Assembly (NCBI RefSeq): GCF_025961835.1
Contig: NZ_JAOQOK010000001.1
Location: forward strand, 1,178,001-1,242,000
DNA length: 64,000 bases
Direction of reading: 5' to 3'
DNA from: Sphingobium sp. B2D3C
GTDB lineage: Bacteria; Pseudomonadota; Alphaproteobacteria; Sphingomonadales; Sphingomonadaceae
Positions 25,893 through 33,792 of the stretch are shown here, in pieces. A program made the translations under genes and the position numbers. Below the pieces are notes generated by a model, which saw only the letters and a list, made by a program, of their open reading frames with translations, had not been told where the DNA came from and searched no databases. How positions within the stretch are numbered: the first letter of the stretch is position 1; each line of letters starts with the position of its first letter.

Positions 25893-26490
25893 GCGCGGCA
25901 CTCGCTTCGTTTCCCTTGCGGGCCCAGAAAAGGCGGGCGGGGGGGATGCAACGCCATACCATGCCCTGCGCGACATTCGCGAAATTGGCCTGGAGGCGCG
26001 AGAGCACGAAGCGCGAATATTGATAGACGAGAAACTGGCCGCCCGGACGGGTGGCACGCGCCGTTGCGGCCGCGATGTCGTCGGCGACGGCTGGGGGCAG
26101 GGTGGAAAAGGGCAGGCCGGAGATGATGTAATCCGCCGCCTCGAAGCCCTCGCGCACGAGAATGGCTTCCACGTTGGCGGCCGATCCCTCCACGCAGATG
26201 AGCCTTGGGTCCGCAATATGCTGGCGCAGATGGCTCACGAACATGGGATTGGTATCGATGGCGATCAGCCGAGCGTCCGGCCCCAGTCTTTCTAGAATGC
26301 GCCGGGTGAACACGCCGGTGCCCGGCCCATATTCGACGACGCAACGCACATCCTGCCAGTCGACCGGATCGAGCAGGGCGTGGATAGCGATGTCGGACGT
26401 GGGGATCACCGATCCTACCATCCGCGGATGGCGGATGAACTGTTGAAGGAACAAAAATTTGGGAGACATTGCCAACGTCGTTGCGGTCAC
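25861..26490 (-). CDS. SAM-dependent methyltransferase, PmtA-like (phospholipid N-methyltransferase)
   Basis: Protein of 209 residues that resembles bacterial phosphatidylethanolamine N-methyltransferases of the PmtA type. The features are a basic, hydrophobic N-terminus (FLFLQQFIRHPRMVGSVIPTS), the SAM motif VEYGPGTGVFTRRIL, the acidic IAIDTNPMF and, most telling, YIISGLPFSTLP. The start is a GTG at 26490 with AGGGA upstream; an ATG 21 bases downstream is an alternative. If the call is right, it makes mono-, di- or trimethylated PE, hence possibly phosphatidylcholine. An rRNA adenine dimethylase-like function is the main alternative. It converges with the PLD-family gene, sharing 32 bases of coding DNA. 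Confidence 0.75.
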   Translation of the reverse strand: MTATTLAMSPKFLFLQQFIRHPRMVGSVIPTSDIAIHALLDPVDWQDVRCVVEYGPGTGVFTRRILERLGPDARLIAIDTNPMFVSHLRQHIADPRLICVEGSAANVEAILVREGFEAADYIISGLPFSTLPPAVADDIAAATARATRPGGQFLVYQYSRFVLSRLQANFANVAQGMVWRCIPPARLFWARKGNEASAALSDAESLAVA

Positions 26491-26556
26491 TTTCCGGACT
26501 TCCCTCTCTTTGACGTGACAAATTAACGCGCGACGCGCAAGGTCGTTTCTTAAGCC

Positions 26557-26583
26557 TCGAAGAATATTGCTAAAATTCTTCGA
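26557..26583. promoter_or_regulatory. Perfect 9-bp inverted repeat upstream of the methyltransferase
   Basis: TCGAAGAAT and ATTCTTCGA are separated by 9 bases in an AT-rich gap between yciB and the PmtA-like gene, 67 bases upstream of the latter's start. No T run follows on the minus strand, so an operator or promoter element is more likely than a terminator. The binding protein is unknown. Confidence 0.45.
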
Positions 26584-26612
26584 CCGACACCAATTCTTAT
26601 CGCGCGCTTGTC

Positions 26613-27257
26613 TTAGGCTGTTGGGCCGCTCTGCTTGTCGCCCAGCTCCAGACCGTGCTTCATGAGCATGGGGACATTGGCCATGGCGAACAGCATCGAG
26701 GCAGCGGTGACGCCCCAAACCTTGACCAGCAGCCAGGTATCGAAATCGAGCGACATCCGCATCAGTTCATTCGCCACGCCCAGCGCCGCGAAGAAGAAGC
26801 CCCAGTTGCGCGAGAGCTTGAGCCAGCCCGTTTCATCCAGCCCGCTATAGGCCGACTGCAGCAGGTAGCGCAGCAACGGGCGGCCGCCCATCCAGCCGCC
26901 GATCAGCATCAGCGCGAAGAAGCCGTAAATGATCGTCGGCTTGAGCTGGATGAAGGCCGGATCATGGAAATACAGCGTCAGGGCGCCGAAGAAGAGGACG
27001 AGGATCGCCGAGAGCCAGAGCATCGGCGACACTTTGCCCAGCCGCCATTTGCTGACCACGACGGCCACCGCAATCGCGGCCATGAAGGCGGCGGTGCCGG
27101 CAAACATCCCGATGACCTTGGTGGCGAGGAAGAAGACGAGCAACGGCCCGAAATCGAGCGCCATCGGCAGCCAGCTTTCGCCCTTGGGGCCGGGGGCTAT
27201 CGGCGCGGAATCGATGGTCGCATCGACGCGGGGCGGGGCTTTGTCGTCAGCGTGCAT
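26613..27257 (-). CDS. yciB: Inner-membrane septation protein A, YciB/IspZ family
   Basis: Polytopic inner-membrane protein linked in other bacteria to cell-envelope integrity and septation. The 214-residue product starts MHADDKAPPR, with AGGAG just before the ATG inside the end of ftsY; an upstream in-frame start is less likely. About five or six hydrophobic segments are visible, with family blocks FGPLLVFFLATKVIG, LWLSAILVLFFGALTLYF, FIQLKPTIIYGFFALMLIGG and NWGFFFAALGVANELM. It overlaps ftsY by 11 bases and is the last gene of dapF-mtaB-ftsY-yciB. Confidence 0.93.
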   Translation of the reverse strand: MHADDKAPPRVDATIDSAPIAPGPKGESWLPMALDFGPLLVFFLATKVIGMFAGTAAFMAAIAVAVVVSKWRLGKVSPMLWLSAILVLFFGALTLYFHDPAFIQLKPTIIYGFFALMLIGGWMGGRPLLRYLLQSAYSGLDETGWLKLSRNWGFFFAALGVANELMRMSLDFDTWLLVKVWGVTAASMLFAMANVPMLMKHGLELGDKQSGPTA

Positions 27258-28179
27258 AAGCCGCTCCTGCAATGGCGTGGGCAAGTTCGCCGGGGTCGAA
27301 GGGGCGCAGATCGTCGATCTTCTCGCCTACGCCGATGGCATGGATGGGCAGGCCGAATTTCTCGGCCGCCGCGACCAGAACCCCGCCGCGCGCCGTGCCA
27401 TCCAGCTTGGTCATCACCAGCCCGGTGACATTGGCGACATTCTGGAAAATCTCGATCTGCGACAGCGCATTCTGGCCGGTCGTTGCGTCGAGCACGAGCA
27501 CGACATCATGCGGCGCGGCGGGATTGAGGCGCCCGAGCACGCGACGGATCTTGGCTAGCTCGTCCATCAGCTCGGTGCGGTTCTGCAACCGCCCGGCGGT
27601 GTCGACGATCAGGATGTCCGTGCCCTGCGCGGTCGCCTGCTTGACGGCGTCGAACACCACGCCTGCCGCATCGCCGCCTTCCGGCCCGGTGACGATGGGC
27701 ACGCCCAACCGCTCGGCCCAGATGCGCAACTGGCCGATGGCCGCGGCGCGGAAGGTGTCGCCGGCTGCCAGCATCACACTGTAGTCCTGCTCCTGGAACA
27801 GATGCGCGAGCTTGGCGATGGTCGTCGTTTTGCCCGAGCCGTTGACGCCGATGACGAGGATGACCTGCGGGCGCGGGAAAGCCTCGATCTCGATGGGCTT
27901 GGCCACCGGGATGAGCACCTTCTCGATTTCCTCGGCGAGGATCTCGCGCAGATATTCCTCGGTCAGTTCCTTGTTGAAGCGCCCCTCGGCCAGCCGGTCG
28001 CGGATGCGCGCAGCCATCGCGGGGCCGAGATCGGTGGTGTAGAGCGCTTCCTCCAGCTCATCGAGCGTCTGCTCATCCAGCGCCGCCTTGGCAAAGACGC
28101 CGGAAATGCTCTCGCCGAGCCGGTCGGAAGTGCGTTTGAAGCCGCCGAAAAGGCGATCGCGCCAGGAAAGTTCAGCCAT
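27247..28179 (-). CDS. ftsY: Signal recognition particle receptor FtsY
   Basis: SRP receptor GTPase that docks ribosome-SRP complexes at the membrane for cotranslational insertion. The start MAELSWRDRLFGGFKR at 28179 has GGAG 6 bases upstream and gives 310 residues. Residues 1-95 are the N domain; the G domain has GVNGSGKTTTIAKLA (G1), DTFRAAAIGQL, DTAGRLQNRTELMDEL (G3), TKLDGTARGG (G4) and FGLPIHAIGVGEKIDDL. It lacks the long acidic A domain of E. coli FtsY, which is normal for alphaproteobacteria. It overlaps mtaB by 8 bases and yciB by 11. Confidence 0.96.
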   Translation of the reverse strand: MAELSWRDRLFGGFKRTSDRLGESISGVFAKAALDEQTLDELEEALYTTDLGPAMAARIRDRLAEGRFNKELTEEYLREILAEEIEKVLIPVAKPIEIEAFPRPQVILVIGVNGSGKTTTIAKLAHLFQEQDYSVMLAAGDTFRAAAIGQLRIWAERLGVPIVTGPEGGDAAGVVFDAVKQATAQGTDILIVDTAGRLQNRTELMDELAKIRRVLGRLNPAAPHDVVLVLDATTGQNALSQIEIFQNVANVTGLVMTKLDGTARGGVLVAAAEKFGLPIHAIGVGEKIDDLRPFDPGELAHAIAGAAYAR

Positions 28180-29512
28180 GCTCGGCTCCATGCGCGATGA
28201 GCGTGTTTCCCTCAAGCCCTGTGATGCGGGCGCGGACAATCTCGCCGGGCTTTTGTGGGGTAGCAAAGCGGACCGGCGCGAAGCTCTCGCCATGGCCGAT
28301 GAGGCCGCTGGTCTCGATCAGCACGCTCTGGGTGGAGCCGACGAGGGCGCGAAGCCATGCCATCCGTCCCGCTTCACAGGCGGCCCGAAGCCGCGCGGCG
28401 CGCTCGCGGATTACGCCCCGGTCGAGCTGGGGCATCCGCGCAGCCGGGGTGGTGTCACGCGGCGAGTAAGGGAAAATATGGCCGTGAACGATGCGGCAAT
28501 TACGAACCAGCGCCAAGCTGTTCTCGAACATCGCGTCATCCTCGGTCGGGAAGCCGGCGATGATGTCCGCGCCGATGGCGATCTCCGGGCGCCGCGCGTG
28601 CAAGCGCTCGACCAGATCGACGGCTTGGGCACGGCTATGCCGACGCTTCATCCGCTTGAGGATCATGTCGTCGCCTGCCTGCAGCGAGAGATGGACATGC
28701 GGCATGAGCCGCGGTTCGCCGGAGATGAGGTCGAACAGCCGGTCGTCGATCTCGATGCCGTCGAGCGAGGAGAGGCGCAGGCGGGGCAGATCGGGCACAT
28801 GGCGCAGGATGCGCTCGACCAGCAGCCCGAGACTGGGCGTGCCGGGCAGGTCCGGGCCATAGCTCGTCACGTCGACGCCGGTGAGCACGATTTCCTGTAC
28901 GCCCTCATCCACCAGCGCGCGGACCTGATCCACGACGGCGCCGGCGGGCACCGACCGGCTCGGTCCACGGCCGAAGGGGATGATGCAGAAGGTGCAGCGA
29001 TGATCGCAGCCATTCTGCACCACCACGAAGGCGCGGACCCGCTCGGCAAAGGCGGCCAGCAGGTGCGGCGCCTGATGTTCGAGGGTCATGATATCGGCGA
29101 CGCGGACCCGCTCGGGCGATGGAATCTCTCCTCCGTTCGTGTCGAGCGAAGTCGAGACACCAGAGGACGAGCCTGGCCGTATCTCGACTTCGCTCGATAC
29201 GAACGGAGAGGTCCGGAGATGCTCTGCAAAGGCTGCTTTCTCGCCATTGCCGATGACGGCAGTCACTTCCGGCATAGCAGCGAACATTCCGGGGTCGGTC
29301 TGCGCCGCGCAGCCCGTGACCACGATGCGAGCTTCCGGCCGGGCGCGGTGGGCGCGGCGAATGGCCTGGCGGGTCTGGCGAACGGCCTCGCCGGTGACCG
29401 CGCAGCTATTCACCACGACAAGATCGTCCCGCCCGCCCAATTGCTGGCGAATGGCCTCACTCTCGGCGATGTTGAGCCGGCAGCCGAGCGTAATGACCTC
29501 GGGGCCGGTCAT
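28172..29512 (-). CDS. mtaB: tRNA t6A37 methylthiotransferase MtaB, with an in-frame palindromic insert
   Basis: Radical SAM enzyme that adds a methylthio group to t6A37 of tRNAs reading ANN codons. The N-terminal domain supplies three cysteines for one Fe-S cluster (TLGCRLN, VNSCAVTGEA, VTGCAAQTDP). The radical SAM domain has NGCDHRCTFCIIP. Family text continues through ITGVDVTSYGPDLPG and GADIIAGFPTEDD; a TRAM-like end follows. About residues 102-127 are foreign to the family: they contain PFVSSEVE and VSTSLDTNG and are encoded by a 78-bp palindrome that keeps the frame. It lies in the linker between the two domains, so the enzyme may still work. Its start overlaps the dapF stop (ATGA), and its end overlaps ftsY. 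Confidence 0.93.
   Translation of the reverse strand: MTGPEVITLGCRLNIAESEAIRQQLGGRDDLVVVNSCAVTGEAVRQTRQAIRRAHRARPEARIVVTGCAAQTDPGMFAAMPEVTAVIGNGEKAAFAEHLRTSPFVSSEVEIRPGSSSGVSTSLDTNGGEIPSPERVRVADIMTLEHQAPHLLAAFAERVRAFVVVQNGCDHRCTFCIIPFGRGPSRSVPAGAVVDQVRALVDEGVQEIVLTGVDVTSYGPDLPGTPSLGLLVERILRHVPDLPRLRLSSLDGIEIDDRLFDLISGEPRLMPHVHLSLQAGDDMILKRMKRRHSRAQAVDLVERLHARRPEIAIGADIIAGFPTEDDAMFENSLALVRNCRIVHGHIFPYSPRDTTPAARMPQLDRGVIRERAARLRAACEAGRMAWLRALVGSTQSVLIETSGLIGHGESFAPVRFATPQKPGEIVRARITGLEGNTLIAHGAEHG
29131..29208. repeat. REP-like palindromic element inside mtaB
   Basis: Two 30-base arms (29131-29160 and 29179-29208) are inverted copies with 28 of 30 positions matching; 18 bases separate them. 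Each arm reads CTCCGTTCGT, then A/G, TCGAGCGAAGTCGAGA. The two mismatches are transitions and would be G-U pairs in RNA on one strand. The core TCGAGCGAAGTCGAGA is what I recall as a short palindrome dispersed in sphingomonad genomes, usually between genes. Here it adds exactly 26 codons. No second copy was seen elsewhere in the window. Confidence 0.85.
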
Positions 29513-30339
29513 GCGGCGGGTGCGAACTCAGCCGGATCGAGCGTGCCATCGAACACATGGGCAGCCGGGCCGGTCATGCTGATATGGCCACCCGGCGCCC
29601 AATCGATGAGAAGATCACCGCCCGGCAGACTGACGCGCACCGGACCTTGAGCGATCCGCCGGCGAAGCGCGCTGACTGCTGTCGCGCACGCGCCGGTCCC
29701 GCAGGCCTGGGTGAAGCCAGCTCCGCGTTCCCAGACCACCAACCGAATATGGTCGGGCGCGAGCATCTGCGCGAAATTCACGTTCACGCGGGCGGGGAAC
29801 AGCGGATCATGCTCAATCAACGGCCCCAGGCGCGCCATGTCCACATCATCCAGCGCATCGGCGAAGAACACCACATGCGGGTTGCCAATGCTCACCGCGG
29901 ACGGCGCCGGCAGATCGTCCCAGCTCACCGGCATGGTGAGCGTGTCCATGGCATAAGCCAGCGGCACCTGCTCCCAATCCGTCCGCGCCTCGCCCATGTC
30001 GACGCTGACCAGATCGCCCTGGCGATGGGCCTCCAGCAGTCCGGCATTGGTCTCGATGGTCACGTCTCGTCCCACGAACAGCGGCACGCAGCGGGTGGCA
30101 TTGCCGCACGCATCGACCTCGCTGCCATCCTGGTTGAAGATGCGCATGGAGACATCGGCGCGCTCGGAGGCGCCGACGACGATCAGCTGATCGCATCCCA
30201 CCCCTGTGCGACGGTCGGCAATGGCCCGCGCCAGCTGCTCGGTCATGACGACCGGACGCTCGCGGGCATCGATGACCACGAAGTCATTTCCGAGGCCATG
30301 CATCTTGGCGAAGGAGAGAAGGGCGGGGTTGGCAGACAT
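29509..30339 (-). CDS. dapF: Diaminopimelate epimerase
   Basis: Converts LL- to meso-diaminopimelate for lysine and peptidoglycan synthesis, without cofactor. The start MSANPALLSFAKMHGLGNDF gives 276 residues; an ATG three codons earlier (30348) is equally possible since neither has a clear ribosome-binding site. The two catalytic cysteines are in GNATRCVP and in ACGTGACA; NQDGSEVDACGN and RVNVNFAQ are further family blocks. It heads a tightly packed operon dapF-mtaB-ftsY-yciB in which each stop overlaps the next start. With lysC, asd and hom it adds to the aspartate-family genes of this window. Confidence 0.95.
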   Translation of the reverse strand: MSANPALLSFAKMHGLGNDFVVIDARERPVVMTEQLARAIADRRTGVGCDQLIVVGASERADVSMRIFNQDGSEVDACGNATRCVPLFVGRDVTIETNAGLLEAHRQGDLVSVDMGEARTDWEQVPLAYAMDTLTMPVSWDDLPAPSAVSIGNPHVVFFADALDDVDMARLGPLIEHDPLFPARVNVNFAQMLAPDHIRLVVWERGAGFTQACGTGACATAVSALRRRIAQGPVRVSLPGGDLLIDWAPGGHISMTGPAAHVFDGTLDPAEFAPAA

Positions 30340-30461
30340 GCGGCGCATTTAGGCGCGCGAGGCAGGGAAGTCCATGTTTTGCGGAAAAATGCAGCTGCTC
30401 GGGGTTGTCACTGCGGCCCCCAACGCCCATTCTCTATCGAAGCTGATGAGATGGAGGAGGC

Positions 30462-31046
30462 ATGATGAGACGATTGACCCTGGTGGCAGCACTGGCGCTT
30501 CTTTCTGCCTGCGGCCAATCCGGGTCAAATCTGTCGGAGGACGTCTCGAACAGCCTCAACGTGCTGGAAGGCGACGTCGGATCGCAAGCCAAGGCAGCCA
30601 ATGCGATGAACAGCGCCGGCAATAGCGCGGCGAATAGCACAGAACCCGGTAAAGTGCTCGTCGGTGGCCTGCCCTTGCGGCTGGGTTATTATGTCTCCAA
30701 TGAAACGGCCTGCGAGTCAGCTTCCAAAGCCACGGTCACGCTGATCGGCCGGAATGGCTATAGCGGGGCGCGCTACAGTTGCACCTTCGGCACCATCGAG
30801 AAGACCGGCGCCACCACCTATCGCGTGACCGAGACATGCCGGGAAGGCGATGCCATCGCGAACCGGCAGGAGGTGCGCACCAGCACCCGGACCTATGACG
30901 TGACCGATGCGGAAAATTATGCGGCCCAATCGGACAGCGGCTGGGCCAACAAGGCGCGCTACTGCCCACAGAGCAGCCTGCCTGCACCGTGGAAAGAAGA
31001 GGATATGCGCGCGCTGACCGGCGCGCCGCCACCAGAAAAGCCCTGA
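30462..31046 (+). CDS. Lipoprotein of unknown function
   Basis: No family recognised. The 194-residue product has a lipoprotein signal (RRLTLVAALALLSAC, lipobox LSAC with Cys at about residue 17). A low-complexity Ser/Asn/Ala region follows (about 40-65: NAMNSAGNSAANSTEPG), then a globular part with five cysteines that could form disulfides (NETACES, RYSCTF, VTETCREG, ARYCPQ) and ends in a Pro-rich tail. GGAGGAGG is directly upstream of two consecutive ATGs, 30462 and 30465. The residue after Cys is Gly, so no inner-membrane retention signal is seen and an outer-membrane site is expected. It lies between divergent dapF and asd. Confidence 0.75.
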   Translation: MMRRLTLVAALALLSACGQSGSNLSEDVSNSLNVLEGDVGSQAKAANAMNSAGNSAANSTEPGKVLVGGLPLRLGYYVSNETACESASKATVTLIGRNGYSGARYSCTFGTIEKTGATTYRVTETCREGDAIANRQEVRTSTRTYDVTDAENYAAQSDSGWANKARYCPQSSLPAPWKEEDMRALTGAPPPEKP

Positions 31047-31158
31047 CGCTTCACCGGCGGGTCACAAGTACCCGCCACAAGATTGCGCTTTTGCCTCTGC
31101 GGCCCTTTTGCGGTATCCGGCCCGCAGTTCCCCTCATTCAACCGCTGGAGAAGCCCCT

Positions 31159-32184
31159 GTGGGATATCGTGTCGTCGTCGTAGGCGCCACCGGCAACGTC
31201 GGTCGCGAAATGCTCAACATCCTTGCCGAGCGGGAGTTCCCCATCGACGAGATCGCGGCAGTTGCCAGCGCGCGGTCGACGGGCGACGAGATCGAATTCG
31301 GCGAGACCGGCAAGATGCTCAAGGTCAAGAACATCGAGCATTTCGATTTCACGGGCTGGGATATGGCCCTGTTCGCCGCCGGCTCCGGACCGACTAAGGA
31401 ATATGCCCCCAAGGCCGCTGCTGCTGGCTGCGTGGTGATCGACAACAGCTCGCTCTACCGCATGGACCCCGATGTGCCGCTCATCGTGCCGGAGGTGAAT
31501 CCCGAGGCCATCGAGGGCTACAAGCGCAAGAACATCATCGCCAACCCCAATTGCTCGACAGCCCAGCTCGTCGTGGCGCTCAAGCCACTGCACGATGCCG
31601 CCAAGATCAAGCGTGTGGTGGTGGCGACTTATCAGTCCGTCTCCGGCGCCGGTAAGGAGGGGATGGACGAGCTGTTCGAGCAGAGCCGTAACATCTTCGT
31701 CGGCGATTCCGCCGAGCCCAAGAAGTTCACCAAGCAGATCGCCTTTAACGTCATTCCCCACATCGACGTGTTTCTCGACGATGGCTCCACCAAGGAAGAG
31801 TGGAAGATGGTCGTCGAGACCAAGAAGATCCTCGATCCCAAGATCAAGGTCACGGCGACCTGCGTGCGCGTGCCGGTATTCGTCGGCCACAGCGAGGCCG
31901 TGAACATCGAGTTCGAAGACGAGATCAGCGCGAAGGAAGCGCAGAAGATCCTGCGGGAGGCGCCGGGCGTGATGCTCGTCGACAAGCATGAGGACGGCGG
32001 ATACGTCACCCCGGTCGAGTGCGTGGGCGATTATGCGACCTTCGTCAGCCGCGTACGCGAGGATTCGACCGTCGAGAACGGCCTGTCGCTCTGGTGCGTC
32101 TCGGATAATCTGCGCAAGGGCGCAGCGCTGAATGCGGTGCAGATCGCCGAACTGCTCGGCCGCAAGCACCTGCAGAAGGGCTGA
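31159..32184 (+). CDS. asd: Aspartate-semialdehyde dehydrogenase
   Basis: NADPH-dependent reduction of L-aspartyl-4-phosphate to the semialdehyde, shared by lysine, threonine, methionine and DAP synthesis. The GTG at 31159, with GGAG 9 bases upstream, starts VGYRVVVVGATGNVGREML, the Rossmann motif. The catalytic Cys is in NPNCSTAQ, with QSVSGAGKEGMDEL and the later CVRVPVFVGHSEAV completing the active site. The enzyme is 341 residues, normal for the family. It is followed by a convergent efflux operon across a hairpin. The substrate comes from LysC and the product goes to Hom, both encoded here. Confidence 0.96.
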   Translation: MGYRVVVVGATGNVGREMLNILAEREFPIDEIAAVASARSTGDEIEFGETGKMLKVKNIEHFDFTGWDMALFAAGSGPTKEYAPKAAAAGCVVIDNSSLYRMDPDVPLIVPEVNPEAIEGYKRKNIIANPNCSTAQLVVALKPLHDAAKIKRVVVATYQSVSGAGKEGMDELFEQSRNIFVGDSAEPKKFTKQIAFNVIPHIDVFLDDGSTKEEWKMVVETKKILDPKIKVTATCVRVPVFVGHSEAVNIEFEDEISAKEAQKILREAPGVMLVDKHEDGGYVTPVECVGDYATFVSRVREDSTVENGLSLWCVSDNLRKGAALNAVQIAELLGRKHLQKG

Positions 32185-32201
32185 GCCTTATACCTGTCAA
32201 C

Positions 32202-32225
32202 GCCCGGCGGCGACCGTCGCCGGGC
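32202..32225. terminator. Hairpin between convergent asd and emrB
   Basis: GCCCGGCG and CGCCGGGC form a perfect 8-bp GC stem with an 8-base loop, in the 52-base gap between two convergent genes. There is no T run on either strand, so termination efficiency is uncertain. Position and symmetry suggest a bidirectional transcript end. Confidence 0.5.
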
Positions 32226-32236
32226 CTGGCGCCCCC

Positions 32237-33778
32237 TCACTCGCTGATCGGGGGTGGCGGGGGCGATCCTGGCCCTCGCTTGGGCTTGCGCAGGAAGAAG
32301 GCGGCCGGAATGATCAGCGTGCTGACGATGGCCATGGCGTAGAAATCGTCGAGGAAGGCGATCATCGTCGCCTGCTGGTTCACGATCCCGTCGATCGTCG
32401 CGAGTACGGTCGTGCCGAAGCTGCCGAAGCGCTGCAACTCGCTCGGGTCCACCGGCAGATTGGCCGACGAGATATGCTGCGTGAGATCGGCATGGCTGAC
32501 CTGACTGTTGCGCGCTAGCAGCGCCATAACCACCGCGATGCCGATCGACGAGCCGATGTTCCGGGTAAGGTTGAGCACGGCGGCGCCCTCGGTGCGGGCG
32601 CCGGGTGGCAGGGTGCCGAAGGCGAGCATCTGCAGGGGCACGAATACGATGCCGATGCCGGCCCCCTGAACCACGCCGGTGACCACGAACGGCACCCAAT
32701 TCTGCTCCAGTGACCAGCCGGTCATCATCCACAAGGAACTGGCGGTCACCGAGAAGCCGCCGGCAATCAGCACGCGCGGATCGATGAGGCTGGTCAGGCG
32801 GCTGGAAAGGGCCATGGCGACCAGCAGACCAGCACCGCGCGTCGCCAGGATCCAGCCGGTGTCGACCACTGAATAGCCATAGAGGCCCTGGAGCAGCGGC
32901 GGGAGCAGAGCCATGGCGGCGAACATCACCAGACCGATGATGAACATGAACGCAGCGGCGCTCAGGAAATTGCGATCTGCGAAGAGGGCAGGGGCGAAGA
33001 GCGGCTTGCGGGCGGTGAGCGTGTGGACCGCGAACATCCACAGGCCGCTAACGGCCAGAGCGGCCTCGACCCAGATTTCCGTCGAGGAGAACCAGTCGGC
33101 ATGTTGCCCGCGGTCAAGCATGAGCTGGAGGCTCGCCAGACCCAAGGCGATCAGCGCGAAGCCGAACAGGTCGAAATTCCGCCGCTGCAGCGGCTTCTCG
33201 GGGAGAAGGGCGTAAAGCCCGACCAGACAGACGATGCCGAAGGGGACGTTGACGAAGAAGCACCAGCGCCAGTCGATCCACTCGGTCAGCCACCCGCCGA
33301 CCACCGGCCCCATGATCGGGCCGATCATGACGCCCATGCCATAGACGGACATCGCCTTGGCGTGCTGGGACGGGCGATTGATGTCGAGCATCAGGCTTTG
33401 CGCCAGCGGGCCGACAAAGGCGCCGCCGACACCCTGCAGGGCGCGGAACAGCACCATCTCCGTCAGGCTCTGCGCAATGCCGCAGAGCACGGAGGCCACC
33501 ACGAAGACGAAGACGGAAATGAGCAGCAGGCGCCGCGTCCCGATCCGGTCGGCCAGCCAGCCGGTGATGGGAATGGCGATGGCGGCGGCGAGGATATAGC
33601 TGGTGAGTACCCAGCTTATTGTCTCGTCACTGGCACCGAGCGAGGCGCGCATGTGCGGCAGCGCCACGTTGGTGATCGTCGTATCGAGCACCTGCATGAT
33701 CATGGCCGACATGATCGCCATGGTCAGCAGCGCCTTGTGGCGCACCTGCAGTTGCGGAAGATCCGACGCGGGAGCCAT
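32237..33778 (-). CDS. emrB: MFS multidrug efflux transporter, DHA2/EmrB family
   Basis: Proton-driven drug exporter of 513 residues with 14 predicted membrane helices. DHA2 family marks are visible: the early LDTTITNVALPHM, the motif-A loop GWLADRIGTRRLLLIS, FRALQGVGGAFVGPLAQ, and GPIMGPVVGGWLTEWIDWRWCFFVNVPFG. The last, with its paired Gly-Pro, is characteristic of EmrB. It starts 14 bases after emrA, so the two are cotranscribed behind marR. Such pairs normally work with a TolC-type outer-membrane channel, which is not encoded in this operon. Substrate is unknown; hydrophobic drugs or uncouplers are typical. Confidence 0.93.
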   Translation of the reverse strand: MAPASDLPQLQVRHKALLTMAIMSAMIMQVLDTTITNVALPHMRASLGASDETISWVLTSYILAAAIAIPITGWLADRIGTRRLLLISVFVFVVASVLCGIAQSLTEMVLFRALQGVGGAFVGPLAQSLMLDINRPSQHAKAMSVYGMGVMIGPIMGPVVGGWLTEWIDWRWCFFVNVPFGIVCLVGLYALLPEKPLQRRNFDLFGFALIALGLASLQLMLDRGQHADWFSSTEIWVEAALAVSGLWMFAVHTLTARKPLFAPALFADRNFLSAAAFMFIIGLVMFAAMALLPPLLQGLYGYSVVDTGWILATRGAGLLVAMALSSRLTSLIDPRVLIAGGFSVTASSLWMMTGWSLEQNWVPFVVTGVVQGAGIGIVFVPLQMLAFGTLPPGARTEGAAVLNLTRNIGSSIGIAVVMALLARNSQVSHADLTQHISSANLPVDPSELQRFGSFGTTVLATIDGIVNQQATMIAFLDDFYAMAIVSTLIIPAAFFLRKPKRGPGSPPPPPISE

Positions 33779-33792
33779 GATGCCGGTTTGCG

